The notes: generated by a model not told the origin, from the sequence alone. A DNA stretch of 64,000 bases from Hyphomonadaceae bacterium UBA1849 (GCA_002338565.1 DDIN01000006.1:62001-126000), one strand, 5' to 3'; positions 8,355-17,603 are shown, counted from the stretch's first letter. Program-made: numbers and translations.

Positions 8355-9151
8355 CGACCGCGCTAGATCGAATTAACGGATACAAACTCGATGAAGTGAA
8401 AGCGCTGCGCGCGGAACGCACCGAAGAGTCCTTTCTCCGCGACATCAAAACGCTCCCTGCTCCGCGTGGCTTTCTTTCAAGCATGAATGCAACGGTAGCG
8501 GCCGGGCGAAACGCGCTCATTTGTGAGATTAAACGAAAGAGCCCTTCTGCCGGTGACATTCTCATGGGCGCCGACCCGGCAGCAGTTGCACGAGACTATG
8601 AGAACGGTGGCGCAACCTGTCTCTCAGTTCTAACGGATGGCCCGAGTTTCGGCGGCAGTCTTTCGGACCTGAAACTGGTTCGAGACGCTGTTTCGATGCC
8701 AATCCTTAGAAAAGACTTCATGCTGGATCCGATCCAGATACTGGAAGCGCGAGCCCATGAAGCTGATTGCATTCTGATCATCATGGCATCGTTTGATAAC
8801 GCTCTCGCTTCGGAGCTCCTCCATACAGCGAAGGAAGTTGGGCTTGATGCGCTTGTAGAAGTTCACGATGAAGCAGAACTTGAGCGGGCTCATGCGATCG
8901 GTGCCGATTTTATCGGCGTGAATAATCGCAACCTGAAAGAAATGACGACCGATCTTGGCGTCTCGGAACGGCTCGCGTCAGGCGCCGATGCCAACAATCA
9001 CATGGTGTCCGAAAGCGGTGTGAAGACGGTAGGAGACATCGAGCGGCTCCGCATGAGCGGATATAGACGTTTTCTTATCGGTGAAAGCCTCATGAAAGAA
9101 ACAGAACGCGAACTCGCTGTAAAAAAGCTTGTTTATACTACAGAGAATTGA
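8351..9151 (+). CDS. trpC: Indole-3-glycerol phosphate synthase
   Basis: Closes the indole ring from the phosphoribosyl-derived intermediate (CdRP). It is a stand-alone 266-residue TIM barrel, not fused to TrpF. Motifs include LICEIKRKSPSAG, LSVLTDGPSFGGS, ILRKDFMLDP, VEVHDEAELERA, FIGVNNRNLKE and VSESGVKTVGDIERL. It is the last trp gene in this unit; trpF, trpB and trpA are not in the window. Its stop codon overlaps the -35 element of the lexA promoter. In many alphaproteobacteria moaC and moeA follow trpC; here they are absent. Confidence 0.97.
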   Translation: MTTALDRINGYKLDEVKALRAERTEESFLRDIKTLPAPRGFLSSMNATVAAGRNALICEIKRKSPSAGDILMGADPAAVARDYENGGATCLSVLTDGPSFGGSLSDLKLVRDAVSMPILRKDFMLDPIQILEARAHEADCILIIMASFDNALASELLHTAKEVGLDALVEVHDEAELERAHAIGADFIGVNNRNLKEMTTDLGVSERLASGADANNHMVSESGVKTVGDIERLRMSGYRRFLIGESLMKETERELAVKKLVYTTEN

Positions 9152-9176
9152 CGAACAAAACGAACGGATGTAGAAC
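9148..9176 (+). promoter_or_regulatory. lexA promoter with overlapping SOS operator
   Basis: TTGACG (9148-9153), 17 bases, then TAGAAC (9171-9176) reads as a sigma70-type promoter. Within it GAAC-N7-GAAC (9162-9176) is the alphaproteobacterial LexA box, known as GTTC-N7-GTTC on the other strand, and it covers the -10 element. A further GAAC at 9153-9156 lies next to it. The -35 begins inside the trpC stop codon region. The arrangement predicts autorepression of lexA. Confidence 0.8.
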
Positions 9177-9208
9177 AAAACGCGACTCAAATCAGATCGG
9201 AACTTAAA

Positions 9209-9892
9209 ATGCTTACGGTCAAACAGCGCGAATTGTTGCTCTTTATCCATCATCGTATCCAGGAAACTGGTGTTTCTCCTTCTTTCGACGAAATGAAAGA
9301 GGCTTTGGACCTCGCGTCCAAGTCTGGCATTCACCGTCTGATTACCGCGCTCGAAGAACGCGGCTTTCTTAGACGCCTCGCTAATCGAGCCCGCGCACTC
9401 GAAGTAATCAAACTTCCTGATTCAGCTGCGTCCGGCGGAACACAAAGCCGACCAAAAGGACCGTTCAAGCCAAGCATAGTTTCGAATGAATTCGAAACTG
9501 AAGTACCGGCGAACGACACTGTGCCACTTCTTGGTCGTATCGCGGCCGGCGTTCCGATTGAAGCCATTCAGCATGAGGTCGACCGAGTCGTGCTACCACA
9601 GGGGATTGAAGGTCGCGATCATTTCGCGCTGGAAGTTAAGGGTGACTCGATGATCGAAGCCGGAATTCTTGATGGCGACATCGTCATTTGCAATCCGGGC
9701 GAGACAGCAGTTTCCGGCGACATCGTTGTTGCGTTGATCGACGAGGAAGAAGCAACACTGAAGCGCTTCCGCAAAAAAGGCGGCTCTATTGCACTGGAAG
9801 CTGCCAACCCGAAATACGAGACCCGTATATTTGGTCCTGACCGGGTGCGCGTTCAGGGCAAACTTGTCGCTCTGATCAGAAAGTACAATTGA
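9209..9892 (+). CDS. lexA: LexA SOS transcriptional repressor
   Basis: Represses DNA-damage genes and is inactivated by RecA-stimulated self-cleavage. The N-terminal winged helix (about residues 1-70) has the alphaproteobacterial signature SPSFDEMKEALDLASKSGIH. The cleavage site is Ala113-Gly114 in RIAAGVP. The catalytic dyad is Ser147 (KGDSMIEAG) and Lys185 (EATLKRF). Its 227-residue length is typical for the class, which carries a longer linker than E. coli. The GGA ribosome-binding site precedes the ATG. It sits behind its own SOS box and ends only 5 bases from the stop codon of the convergent comEC. Confidence 0.98.
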   Translation: MLTVKQRELLLFIHHRIQETGVSPSFDEMKEALDLASKSGIHRLITALEERGFLRRLANRARALEVIKLPDSAASGGTQSRPKGPFKPSIVSNEFETEVPANDTVPLLGRIAAGVPIEAIQHEVDRVVLPQGIEGRDHFALEVKGDSMIEAGILDGDIVICNPGETAVSGDIVVALIDEEEATLKRFRKKGGSIALEAANPKYETRIFGPDRVRVQGKLVALIRKYN

Positions 9893-9897
9893 ACGGC

Positions 9898-11898
9898 TTA
9901 GTGGCAGTCCGGGTAATTAGTACTCCAAGGTCGACATCTGTATCGGTCTGACCAACGAATTTCGTATTCTTCGCCAGTTTCAAAGATGTGAGCGACTCTC
10001 GGGTTGCTCTTTTCTATTTGAATAGAATTGCCATCACCGCCTGTGAGTTGAATGGCATTTTCAGTTCGATCGATGCGCACTGAGCCGTCCAGCATATCAC
10101 AGCCCTCAGTGCAAACGTGTTCGCGGACGTCCGCAAAGCGTAACGGCCGTAGGCCCCTGCCCCCAATATCAAGTTCGATCCAGTCTGATTGTTCGCGAAC
10201 GAAAATATGTCCGGCACCGTCATAGATCATCGTCGGCTTGGGGGACATCAGCCACATAACTACCGCTATTCCGGAAAATGCGATCATGACAGCGATACGA
10301 TTGCTTCGAACGATCGTCCAGCACGCTAAAGCTCCAACCATTGCGAGGAATACCTCGACGGGCATTTGCCCTGGCACGAAGCGTCGCCAACCGTTCCAGT
10401 CCTGCGTAAAATAAACAGCAAAATCTAACACCCATCCCAATGCATGTGTGAGAGCCTCGAGTCCCATATCGCCTAAACCAAACGGCAATAGAACGACGCT
10501 AATGGCAGCGATAGGAACGCATAACAGCGTGATTATCGGCATAATCAGAATGTTGGCGAAGAAGCCCAAGGGTGCAGCCCGTCCAAAATGGTATAGCGCG
10601 AACGGCATTGTTGCGAACCCGGCTATCCAACTTGTTCGCACCAGACCATCCAGAAATGGCAATACCGATTTGTGAAGGGCACCTTGCCGGGCTGTTTTTT
10701 GTTTATCGAAATTCCGATAGCCGGCGAGTAGTGCGCCCGTAGCGGCAAAGCTCATCTGAAAGCCAGGCGTCAGAACAGACCACGGAGCCAGAAGCAGAAC
10801 CGACATCATCGCGATGGCCAATGCCTGAAACGATAATAAGGGTCGGTCGAATAGGGAATATACCAAGACCGACATCACCATGATGTATGCACGCTGGGTC
10901 GCTACACTGGCACCGGAAAACAACAGGTACGCTGTAATAGCGACTAACGAGCCTATGCCAGCGACCTTCTGCAGCGGAATACGCAACGCAATCGCGGGAA
11001 AAAGTGCCAACATGCGGAAGATACCGAAATAGAATACCCCCGCAGCCAGCCCCATATGCAGTCCTGATATCGCCAGCAAATGCGCCAGACCTGACGCCCT
11101 CAGAGTTTCCTCGTCTTCCTCGGATAGATAACTTCTATTTCCAGTCAGCAAGGCTGCTGCCAGTCCTGCACCATCACCGGACATAGACGCAATATGAGCG
11201 GCAAGCTGTCGTCGCTCAGCGTTCAACCAAAGCGCAAAGCCGTTCACAGAGCTATCCGCTTGCGAAAGCCTTCCCGGCTCGCATTGCCCAAAGACAAAAC
11301 CAACAGCGCCCAGCCCATCAAAGAACGCGTTGCGTTCGAAATCATAATCTCCCGCGAGCATCGGCGATGGTGGCGGCTGAAGAGATGCAAAACATCGCAC
11401 AAAACGCCCTGGCATGAGCGCCGCGTCGGGACGCTGTGATAACCGGACAGTTTCGGGCAGATTTTCGGGAAGGATATCTGATATTGCGTGAACATTGATC
11501 GAGACACGCATTCTTTCCGAATGACCGGAGATTTCAGTAACCCAGCCCTCGACCATGACACGCTCAAAAGGTGCAGGAATTCCCCTATATGGCATTGTGT
11601 ACGTACGAAAAGCGCTGTAGCAAAAGCCGAAAATAGCGAAGGCCATGAGAATAAGCGCAAACTCTGGCAAAGCCCGCAATGACGACGCCACGCGCATCGC
11701 CATCAAACCTCCGGCAACTAAGGCGGTTAAGGCGCACGCATACGCGAACCAGCCGGGTTCTTGATCGCCTGCAAAGTAGGCAGCACAACCCGCTGCAAAC
11801 GCGACAGGCACCCAGAGCATGCGCTGGAAATAGCCTTGGCTTGTTTCGCTTTTGAGAAGCAGCAGCTTCTTCACAGCCCGTTGGCCGTCCAGGCTCAC
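9898..11898 (-). CDS. comEC: ComEC/Rec2-family DNA internalization protein
   Basis: Polytopic inner-membrane channel protein that imports single-stranded DNA in natural transformation. Several hydrophobic segments appear early (LWVPVAFAAGCAAYFAGD and the next two), followed by a DUF4131-like soluble region, then the Competence core with GLAHLLAISGLHMGL and many membrane helices (about residues 250-530), and a short C-terminal soluble part. A complete metallo-beta-lactamase domain is not obvious. The start is uncertain. GTG at 11898 keeps the conserved basic N-terminus and avoids gltX; GTG at 11874 and ATG at 11820 are alternatives, whereas the farthest ATG (12042) would overlap gltX by 77 bases. 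This gene before gltX is the usual alphaproteobacterial order. Other com genes are not in the window. Confidence 0.88.
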   Translation of the reverse strand: MSLDGQRAVKKLLLLKSETSQGYFQRMLWVPVAFAAGCAAYFAGDQEPGWFAYACALTALVAGGLMAMRVASSLRALPEFALILMAFAIFGFCYSAFRTYTMPYRGIPAPFERVMVEGWVTEISGHSERMRVSINVHAISDILPENLPETVRLSQRPDAALMPGRFVRCFASLQPPPSPMLAGDYDFERNAFFDGLGAVGFVFGQCEPGRLSQADSSVNGFALWLNAERRQLAAHIASMSGDGAGLAAALLTGNRSYLSEEDEETLRASGLAHLLAISGLHMGLAAGVFYFGIFRMLALFPAIALRIPLQKVAGIGSLVAITAYLLFSGASVATQRAYIMVMSVLVYSLFDRPLLSFQALAIAMMSVLLLAPWSVLTPGFQMSFAATGALLAGYRNFDKQKTARQGALHKSVLPFLDGLVRTSWIAGFATMPFALYHFGRAAPLGFFANILIMPIITLLCVPIAAISVVLLPFGLGDMGLEALTHALGWVLDFAVYFTQDWNGWRRFVPGQMPVEVFLAMVGALACWTIVRSNRIAVMIAFSGIAVVMWLMSPKPTMIYDGAGHIFVREQSDWIELDIGGRGLRPLRFADVREHVCTEGCDMLDGSVRIDRTENAIQLTGGDGNSIQIEKSNPRVAHIFETGEEYEIRWSDRYRCRPWSTNYPDCH

Positions 11899-11965
11899 AT
11901 TACGAACCAGCCGCCTGCGTCCGGACGACGTTAGCGTGCTCCGAACAGGATTTACGAGGCGTTTA

Positions 11966-13441
11966 ATGACTGTAATCACCCGCTTTGCTCCCTCACCAAC
12001 GGGATTTTTGCATATTGGCGGCGCAAGAACAGCCCTTTTCAACTGGCTGTTTGCGCGTCACCATGGCGGGAAGTTCCTTCTGCGTATTGAAGACACCGAT
12101 CACAAACGCTCTACACAGGAAGCAATTGACGCAATTCTCGCAGGTATGAAGTGGCTCGGGCTTGAATCCGACGAACCGCCGGTCTTCCAGAGCCAACGAG
12201 CAGATCGCCACGTAGAGGTCGCGCAGCAATTGCTCGCAAACGGTAAAGCGTTCAAATGCTACGTAACGCCTGAAGAACTAGCCGAACGACGTGAAAAAGC
12301 TCAGGATCTGCTCGCTCAGGTAAAAGCGGGCGAAGGATCTCCAGAAGCGATTGAAGCCCTGAAAGCAGAAGCCAACGCCTTGATGGCTGCTTTTCGTTCT
12401 CCGTATAGGGACGGAAAAGCCGCGCCATCTGACGACGCGCCCTATGTCGTCCGTTTGCGCGCGCCAGACGACGGGAAGATTGCGCTTTCTGATGACGTCC
12501 AGGGTGACGTCAGCATCAACGCAAAAGAGATTGATGATCTCATTCTTTTGCGAGCTGATGGCACGCCGACCTATATGCTTGCCGTCGTCGTGGATGACCA
12601 TGATATGGGGGTCACGCAGGTTATTCGCGGCGACGACCACCTTACGAACACATTTCGCCAGATCCCGATTTTCGAAGGTATGGGCTGGGCGCTGCCGAAA
12701 TATGCCCACATACCTCTGATCCATGGTCCTGATGGTGCCAAGCTTTCGAAGCGACACGGTGCACTCGGTGTCGAAGCATATAAGGATTTGGGTTATATTC
12801 CCGACGGTCTTAAGAACTACCTCCTCCGACTTGGCTGGAGTCACGGAGACAACGAGTTTATTCCGGCTGAAAAGGCCGTGGAATGGTTCGATCTATCCGG
12901 CATCAACAAAGGTGCGTCCCGGATGGACTTCGAGAAGCTGGCGTTCATCAACGGGGAACACCTTCACCGCCTGGATGATACCACCGCACTTGATCTACTC
13001 CTCGAGAACGCTCAAAAGGAGCAAACGCTTAGCGATGCCGCGAAATCACGCATCGAAGCGGCAATTGCTGTCTTGAAAACGCGCGGACAGACAATTCCTG
13101 AAATAACTTCGGCTTCTCAGTTCCTTATAGTCGAAAGGCCAATTGACATTAACTCAAAGGCTAGGAAAAAGCTTAAGCCGCAAGCTTTAGAAATCTTAGG
13201 AGACCTTCGAAACGCATTAAACGACGAAGAAACCTGGACAAGTGATCAGCTTGAAACCTTGATTCAGCAGTTCTGCGACACACGTGAACTGTCTCTTGGA
13301 CAAGTTGGTCCCCAACTCAGAACAGCACTTACCGGAGGCCTGCCGGCGCCGGATCTGCACCTGATACTCTCCTGGCTTGGAAAAGCCGAAAGCATTGGGC
13401 GGATAGATGATGTTCTGAAATTGATGAATACAAATATCTGA
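11966..13441 (+). CDS. gltX: Glutamyl-tRNA synthetase
   Basis: Class I synthetase that charges tRNA-Glu (and in many alphaproteobacteria one paralogue also misacylates tRNA-Gln for GatCAB). The HIGH-type motif is FAPSPTGFLHIGGART at the N-terminus and the KMSKS-type motif is AKLSKRHGA near residue 256. It has 491 residues. I start at 11966 (MTVITRFAPSPTG) because GAGG lies 6 bases upstream and family members begin here; an upstream ATG at 11852 gives a 38-residue extension overlapping comEC. It diverges from comEC and is followed 14 bases later by gltA. Alphaproteobacteria often carry two GltX paralogues; which one this is cannot be told here. Confidence 0.95.
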   Translation: MTVITRFAPSPTGFLHIGGARTALFNWLFARHHGGKFLLRIEDTDHKRSTQEAIDAILAGMKWLGLESDEPPVFQSQRADRHVEVAQQLLANGKAFKCYVTPEELAERREKAQDLLAQVKAGEGSPEAIEALKAEANALMAAFRSPYRDGKAAPSDDAPYVVRLRAPDDGKIALSDDVQGDVSINAKEIDDLILLRADGTPTYMLAVVVDDHDMGVTQVIRGDDHLTNTFRQIPIFEGMGWALPKYAHIPLIHGPDGAKLSKRHGALGVEAYKDLGYIPDGLKNYLLRLGWSHGDNEFIPAEKAVEWFDLSGINKGASRMDFEKLAFINGEHLHRLDDTTALDLLLENAQKEQTLSDAAKSRIEAAIAVLKTRGQTIPEITSASQFLIVERPIDINSKARKKLKPQALEILGDLRNALNDEETWTSDQLETLIQQFCDTRELSLGQVGPQLRTALTGGLPAPDLHLILSWLGKAESIGRIDDVLKLMNTNI

Positions 13442-13455
13442 AAGAGGGCATATTG

Positions 13456-14760
13456 ATGGAAAACAAGACGAAACCTAGCGGATCGGCCACACTCAATGTG
13501 GGAGATAAAACTCTCGAATTGCCTGTGCTGTCCGGATCCGTTGGACCAGATGTCATTGATGTGAAATCACTCTATGCCCAGACAGGCATGTTCACGCTTG
13601 ACCCTGGCTTCACGTCTACAGCCAGCTGTGAATCCCAGATCACTTATATTGACGGTGACAACGGCGTTCTTCTGTATCGCGGTTACCCGATCGACCAACT
13701 TGCAGACAATTCAAGCTTCCTTGAAACCTGCTACCTTCTCCTGAACGGTGAACTCCCGAGCAAGGCTGAGCTCGACGATTATACTCACACGATCACGCAT
13801 CACACCATGCTGCACACACAGCTAGATCGGTTCTTTGAAGGCTATCGCCGCGACGCTCACCCAATGGCTGTTATGGTGGGCACAGTTGGCGCTCTGTCGG
13901 CCTTCTACCACGACTCCACTGACATCAACGATCCGATGCAACGCATGATCGCGACACACCGTCTGATCGCGAAAATGCCAACCATTGCAGCACGCGCATA
14001 CAAATACTCCGTAGGCCAGCCATTTATCAGCCCGCGTAACGACCTCAGCTATTCTGAGAACTTCCTGCGCATGTGCTTTGCTGTTCCTGCAGAAGACTAT
14101 GAAGTGAACCCTGTGCTTGCAAAAGCCATGGACAAAATCTTCATCCTGCACGCTGACCACGAGCAAAACGCGTCCACATCGACTGTCCGTCTTGCGGGAT
14201 CTTCTGGCGCTAACCCATTCGCATGTATCGCCGCTGGCATTGCATGCCTCTGGGGACCAAGCCATGGCGGCGCAAACGAAGCTGCACTCAATATGCTCCG
14301 TGAGATCGGCTCTGTTGATCGCATTCCTGAGTTCGTTCGCCGGGCGAAAGATAAGAACGATCCATTCCGCCTTATGGGCTTCGGTCACCGCGTCTACAAA
14401 AACTATGACCCGCGTGCGAAAGTCATGCAGAAGACATGTCACGAAGTTCTGGACGAACTCGACAAACGTGACGAACCGCTTCTGCAAGTTGCTATGGAGC
14501 TCGAGAAAATCGCGCTGGAGGACGAGTACTTCGTTGAGAAGAAACTTTATCCGAACATCGACTTCTATTCCGGCATCACTCTGAACGCTCTCGGCTTCCC
14601 GGTCGAAATGTACACTGTGCTCTTTGCGCTCGCGCGTACAGTTGGCTGGATTGCACAATGGGAGGAGATGACGACAGACCCGACACAGCGTATCGGCCGT
14701 CCACGTCAAATCTACACAGGCGCCACAGAGCGCGATTACATGCCAGTATCTCAGCGATAA
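13456..14760 (+). CDS. gltA: Citrate synthase (type II)
   Basis: Condenses oxaloacetate and acetyl-CoA, the entry reaction of the TCA cycle. It has 434 residues, the size of hexameric Gram-negative type II enzymes, with the characteristic N-terminal beta domain (about residues 1-45). Active-site histidines lie in WGPSHGGANEAAL and MGFGHRVYKNYDPRAK, with the catalytic Asp in FYSGI's preceding NIDFYSG region. GAGGG at 13444-13448 sets ATG 13456 as start; a TTG directly upstream (13453) is less likely. It follows gltX closely and ends in a strong terminator shared with the convergent lpxB. Confidence 0.97.
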   Translation: MENKTKPSGSATLNVGDKTLELPVLSGSVGPDVIDVKSLYAQTGMFTLDPGFTSTASCESQITYIDGDNGVLLYRGYPIDQLADNSSFLETCYLLLNGELPSKAELDDYTHTITHHTMLHTQLDRFFEGYRRDAHPMAVMVGTVGALSAFYHDSTDINDPMQRMIATHRLIAKMPTIAARAYKYSVGQPFISPRNDLSYSENFLRMCFAVPAEDYEVNPVLAKAMDKIFILHADHEQNASTSTVRLAGSSGANPFACIAAGIACLWGPSHGGANEAALNMLREIGSVDRIPEFVRRAKDKNDPFRLMGFGHRVYKNYDPRAKVMQKTCHEVLDELDKRDEPLLQVAMELEKIALEDEYFVEKKLYPNIDFYSGITLNALGFPVEMYTVLFALARTVGWIAQWEEMTTDPTQRIGRPRQIYTGATERDYMPVSQR

Positions 14761-14782
14761 CTCTCGGGGCATACCCGAACAG

Positions 14783-14812
14783 AAACGCTCCCCTTGGGGA
14801 GCGTTTTTTTTA
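14783..14812 (+). terminator. Intrinsic terminator of gltA
   Basis: An AACGCTCCC stem pairs with GGGAGCGTT around a CTTG loop, followed by a run of eight T on the plus strand. It lies 22 bases after the gltA stop and abuts the lpxB stop codon on the other strand. On the minus strand only a short T run follows, so it mainly serves gltA. Confidence 0.92.
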
Positions 14813-15961
14813 TTTAATGAGGTCGATCAACGTATCAGCGGCTATCTCGGGAGCCGGCTTGCCACCTAGCCCCATTCTTTCCAGTGCCTCAAATTGTTCG
14901 TGAATCTGATTTGCACGCTTCTGATCATTCGTGAGGAGCGCACCAGCTGCCTCAGTCAAATTCTCAGCGGTCAGTTGGTCCTGCAAGAACTCAGGTGCGA
15001 CCTCGTTGTCGGCAGCAATATTGAAGAGCGTCGCGTAGTCTGGTTGATACAGGAACTTGTCGGCGAGGAACCAGGTCAACGGCCCCATGCGATAAGCAAC
15101 GACCATGGGGCACCCTTGAGACGCTAGTTCAGTGGTAACGGTCCCTGAGCAAGCTAACGCCACGTCAGCTGCGGACATCAAGTCGGCTTTCGCGTCGACT
15201 CGGGTTTCGTAGTGAGTGTCGACTGGCCACGGAAGAGTTCCGTCCTGAACAAGTTCGGCCACGGATTTAGACACCAGAACCACTGGCTTCAAGTTAGGTC
15301 CAAATCGCTGAACAAGTCGTGTTGCAGACTCCGCTAGCGTTGGCGCCGTTCTGGAAATTTCAGATTTTCTGCTTCCTGGTAAAATCAACAACAGGCGCTG
15401 ATCGTCTGCTAGTCCCAGCTCAGTCCGGTACGCCTTGCCGTCCCCCGTTTCGAGACGATCCAAAGCGGGGTTTCCGATTACGGTGCATGCGAGCCCGAAT
15501 GGCTCATAATACGGAACTTCCATCTCGTGGATACAGAGCAAATGATCCACAAGTCTCGCCAAGGTCTTCGCGCGGCCTGGGCGCGTCGCCCATACCTGGG
15601 GACCAACTAGCTTAATCAGTTTAATATGTGGCGCTCGCTTTTTGAGCCTTTGAGCAACGCGTAACATAAAGCCCCAAGAGTCGACCAAGACGACGGCTTT
15701 GGGATCATTTCTTACAATGAAGTCCGCTGCAACATCGGCAAGTTTTACGACCTGAGGGTAGACCTTCAGACCTTCGAACAGGCCTAGAACTGACAGCGGA
15801 GACACATCTATCGGTGAGGATAACTCAACCGTCTCGAGAGCGTTTCCACCGATCGCTTTGATTTCTAGATTTGGCAGCTTCGTTCGCAAAGACTGGATTA
15901 CCGCGACCGAGAGGTCATCGCCTGACGGTTCGGCTGATACGAAGATCAGATCACAGCTCAC
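14810..15961 (-). CDS. lpxB: Lipid-A-disaccharide synthase
   Basis: Family 19 glycosyltransferase that joins UDP-2,3-diacylglucosamine and lipid X to give the lipid A disaccharide at the inner membrane. The N-terminus FVSAEPSGDDL, then LVDSWGFMLRVA and PQVWATRPGRAK, and later LLILPGSRKSEISR and LACSGTVTTELASQGCPMVVAYR are family hallmarks. I favour GTG 15961, whose GTGA overlaps the lpxI stop by 4 bases (383 residues); TTG 15967 is the alternative (385 residues). It is the last gene of the lpx-bam cluster and ends at the gltA terminator. Confidence 0.95.
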   Translation of the reverse strand: MSCDLIFVSAEPSGDDLSVAVIQSLRTKLPNLEIKAIGGNALETVELSSPIDVSPLSVLGLFEGLKVYPQVVKLADVAADFIVRNDPKAVVLVDSWGFMLRVAQRLKKRAPHIKLIKLVGPQVWATRPGRAKTLARLVDHLLCIHEMEVPYYEPFGLACTVIGNPALDRLETGDGKAYRTELGLADDQRLLLILPGSRKSEISRTAPTLAESATRLVQRFGPNLKPVVLVSKSVAELVQDGTLPWPVDTHYETRVDAKADLMSAADVALACSGTVTTELASQGCPMVVAYRMGPLTWFLADKFLYQPDYATLFNIAADNEVAPEFLQDQLTAENLTEAAGALLTNDQKRANQIHEQFEALERMGLGGKPAPEIAADTLIDLIK

Positions 15962-16800
15962 GGCCAATCACCGTTCTCGCGAAGCGAAACCAATGCAACC
16001 CCTAAAGAATCGGCAAGTGATTTCAGTTTCTCAACCTCGACCCAAAGAGCCGAATGTTCAACGGCCGCAACAACCTTCAATCCAGCTTCAGCTGCCTTGG
16101 AAACTGTGGATGGCCCGATCGTCGGCATATCAACGCGCTTGTCCTGCATCGGTTTAGGGCGCTTCAGCAGAGTGCCTTTGCGCTCGTCTTCCGTTCCGCG
16201 AATTTCCACGGGCAGCCGCGCGACACGCCGCAGCATTTCGTCAGTTCCTTCCTGCGCCTCTACGGCAAGTACTAAACCGCCACACACAACTGCTCCCTGC
16301 CCAATATCGAGATCGCCGATGGCGCCCGCTATCCGGTAGGCTTCTTTGATATCAGCTTTTTCAGAGTCTGTAACAGCCACGCTATTCAACACGCCGGCCG
16401 GCTGGGTAAGACCATCCAACAATTCGTGCGCACCAATGACCTTAAAACCTTCCGCTTCAAAGATCATGATGATGGAATTCAGGAGCGCATCGTCGCCGCG
16501 CCGCGCAGCCGATATAATTTTCGGAAGAAGCGATACGCCTTTTAAGTCGGGCTTCAGCGACGAAAAATCAGGTCGTTTAACGTTTCCAATAAACGAGACT
16601 GTGTCGCAGCCTCTGGCGCGGAGCGTCGATAGGACTTTGCCGATCTCCGCGATTCCACAAACCTCATGATCGAAATTCCGAACCCAGTCGCTCTCGAATC
16701 CTTTCAGTACGATAATGAACGGCGCGTTCCCGGCATCTTTGTGATGCTCGGCGATCATACGAGGCACGTCGCCCTGCCCCGCGATGAGTGCTAGAGACAT
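15958..16800 (-). CDS. lpxI: UDP-2,3-diacylglucosamine pyrophosphatase LpxI
   Basis: Hydrolyses UDP-2,3-diacyl-GlcN to lipid X and UMP; in alphaproteobacteria it replaces LpxH. The protein begins MSLALIAGQGDVPRMIAEHH and has the DUF1009 C-terminal domain with GAHELLDGL, AIGDLDIGQGAVVCGG and GPSTVSKAAEAGLKVVAAV. It has 280 residues, as usual. It lies between lpxA (9-base gap) and lpxB (overlap), so its substrate is produced and consumed by its neighbours together with LpxC, which is elsewhere. Confidence 0.95.
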   Translation of the reverse strand: MSLALIAGQGDVPRMIAEHHKDAGNAPFIIVLKGFESDWVRNFDHEVCGIAEIGKVLSTLRARGCDTVSFIGNVKRPDFSSLKPDLKGVSLLPKIISAARRGDDALLNSIIMIFEAEGFKVIGAHELLDGLTQPAGVLNSVAVTDSEKADIKEAYRIAGAIGDLDIGQGAVVCGGLVLAVEAQEGTDEMLRRVARLPVEIRGTEDERKGTLLKRPKPMQDKRVDMPTIGPSTVSKAAEAGLKVVAAVEHSALWVEVEKLKSLADSLGVALVSLRENGDWP

Positions 16801-16809
16801 AACCTCTCC

Positions 16810-17598
16810 TTACGCAGTACAGAGCTTTCTGCCGGACCGTGGATGCTCTACAAAATCCACGATCTTCAAAGCAGCCTCTTCGCCAGCAAACTTTTCGCGA
16901 ACGTTTGCTAAACGCTCTTTGAATGTGCCCTCGTCTCCAAGGAACAGATGGTGGTAAACTTGTCGTATCGCCTTGAGGTCTCCACGGGAGAAACCACGAC
17001 GCGTCAGCCCTGTGGCATTCAGAGTTGCGAGCCTGGATTCTGTGCCCTCAGCAACCGCGTAGGGTATGACATCGCCTGTGAGCATACAGCCAGCTGCGAT
17101 GAAAGCATGATCGCCAACCCATGAGTTCTGATGGATCGCTGCGCCGCCGCCCATCCAGACCTGATCGCCAAGGTGCGCATGTCCGCCTACCATTGAATTT
17201 GGCGCGAGAACGCATTTATCGCCAAGTTTCGCGTCGTGGCCGATGTGGGAATTGACCATTAGAAAACAGTTTTCACCAAGGCGTGTTGCCTCTCCGGATC
17301 CCGGTGTCGCGCCGTGAACAGTAACGTTTTCTCTAAGGACTGTGCCCGCCCCGATGGTGCAGCTATAGACGTCGTCTTTAACGCCCAAGATCTGAGGCTT
17401 CATTCCCACCGTAACTGATGGATACAGTTCACAGCCCGCGTGAATTTCAGAATTCCCATCTACCACTACAAACGAGTGAAGAAACACATCTTCATGGATT
17501 ATAGCTTGAGGACCTACAGTGCAGTATGGCCCGATCCGCGCACTCTCATGAACCTGTGCACCGTCCGCAATGATGGCGGTTTGATGGATATCAGCCAT
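16810..17598 (-). CDS. lpxA: UDP-N-acetylglucosamine acyltransferase
   Basis: First enzyme of lipid A synthesis; it adds a hydroxyacyl chain from ACP to UDP-GlcNAc. The protein starts MADIHQTAIIADGAQVHESARIG and shows the hexapeptide-repeat left-handed beta helix, with the catalytic His in NSHIGHDAKLGDKC and a helical C-terminal domain (about residues 195-262). It has 262 residues, as usual. It lies directly downstream of lpxD with a 5-base gap; the fabZ gene that normally separates these two is missing. Confidence 0.96.
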   Translation of the reverse strand: MADIHQTAIIADGAQVHESARIGPYCTVGPQAIIHEDVFLHSFVVVDGNSEIHAGCELYPSVTVGMKPQILGVKDDVYSCTIGAGTVLRENVTVHGATPGSGEATRLGENCFLMVNSHIGHDAKLGDKCVLAPNSMVGGHAHLGDQVWMGGGAAIHQNSWVGDHAFIAAGCMLTGDVIPYAVAEGTESRLATLNATGLTRRGFSRGDLKAIRQVYHHLFLGDEGTFKERLANVREKFAGEEAALKIVDFVEHPRSGRKLCTA

Positions 17599-17603
17599 TG
17601 CGG

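Noticed and set aside
12000..12042. The farthest upstream ATG as comEC start (at 12042)
   Set aside because: It would overlap the first 77 bases of gltX and add residues not typical of the family; GTG starts at 11898 or 11874 fit better.
13822..14772. A 316-codon open frame on the minus strand opposite gltA
   Set aside because: Antisense to citrate synthase and running into its terminator; the translation is low-complexity and matches nothing I know.
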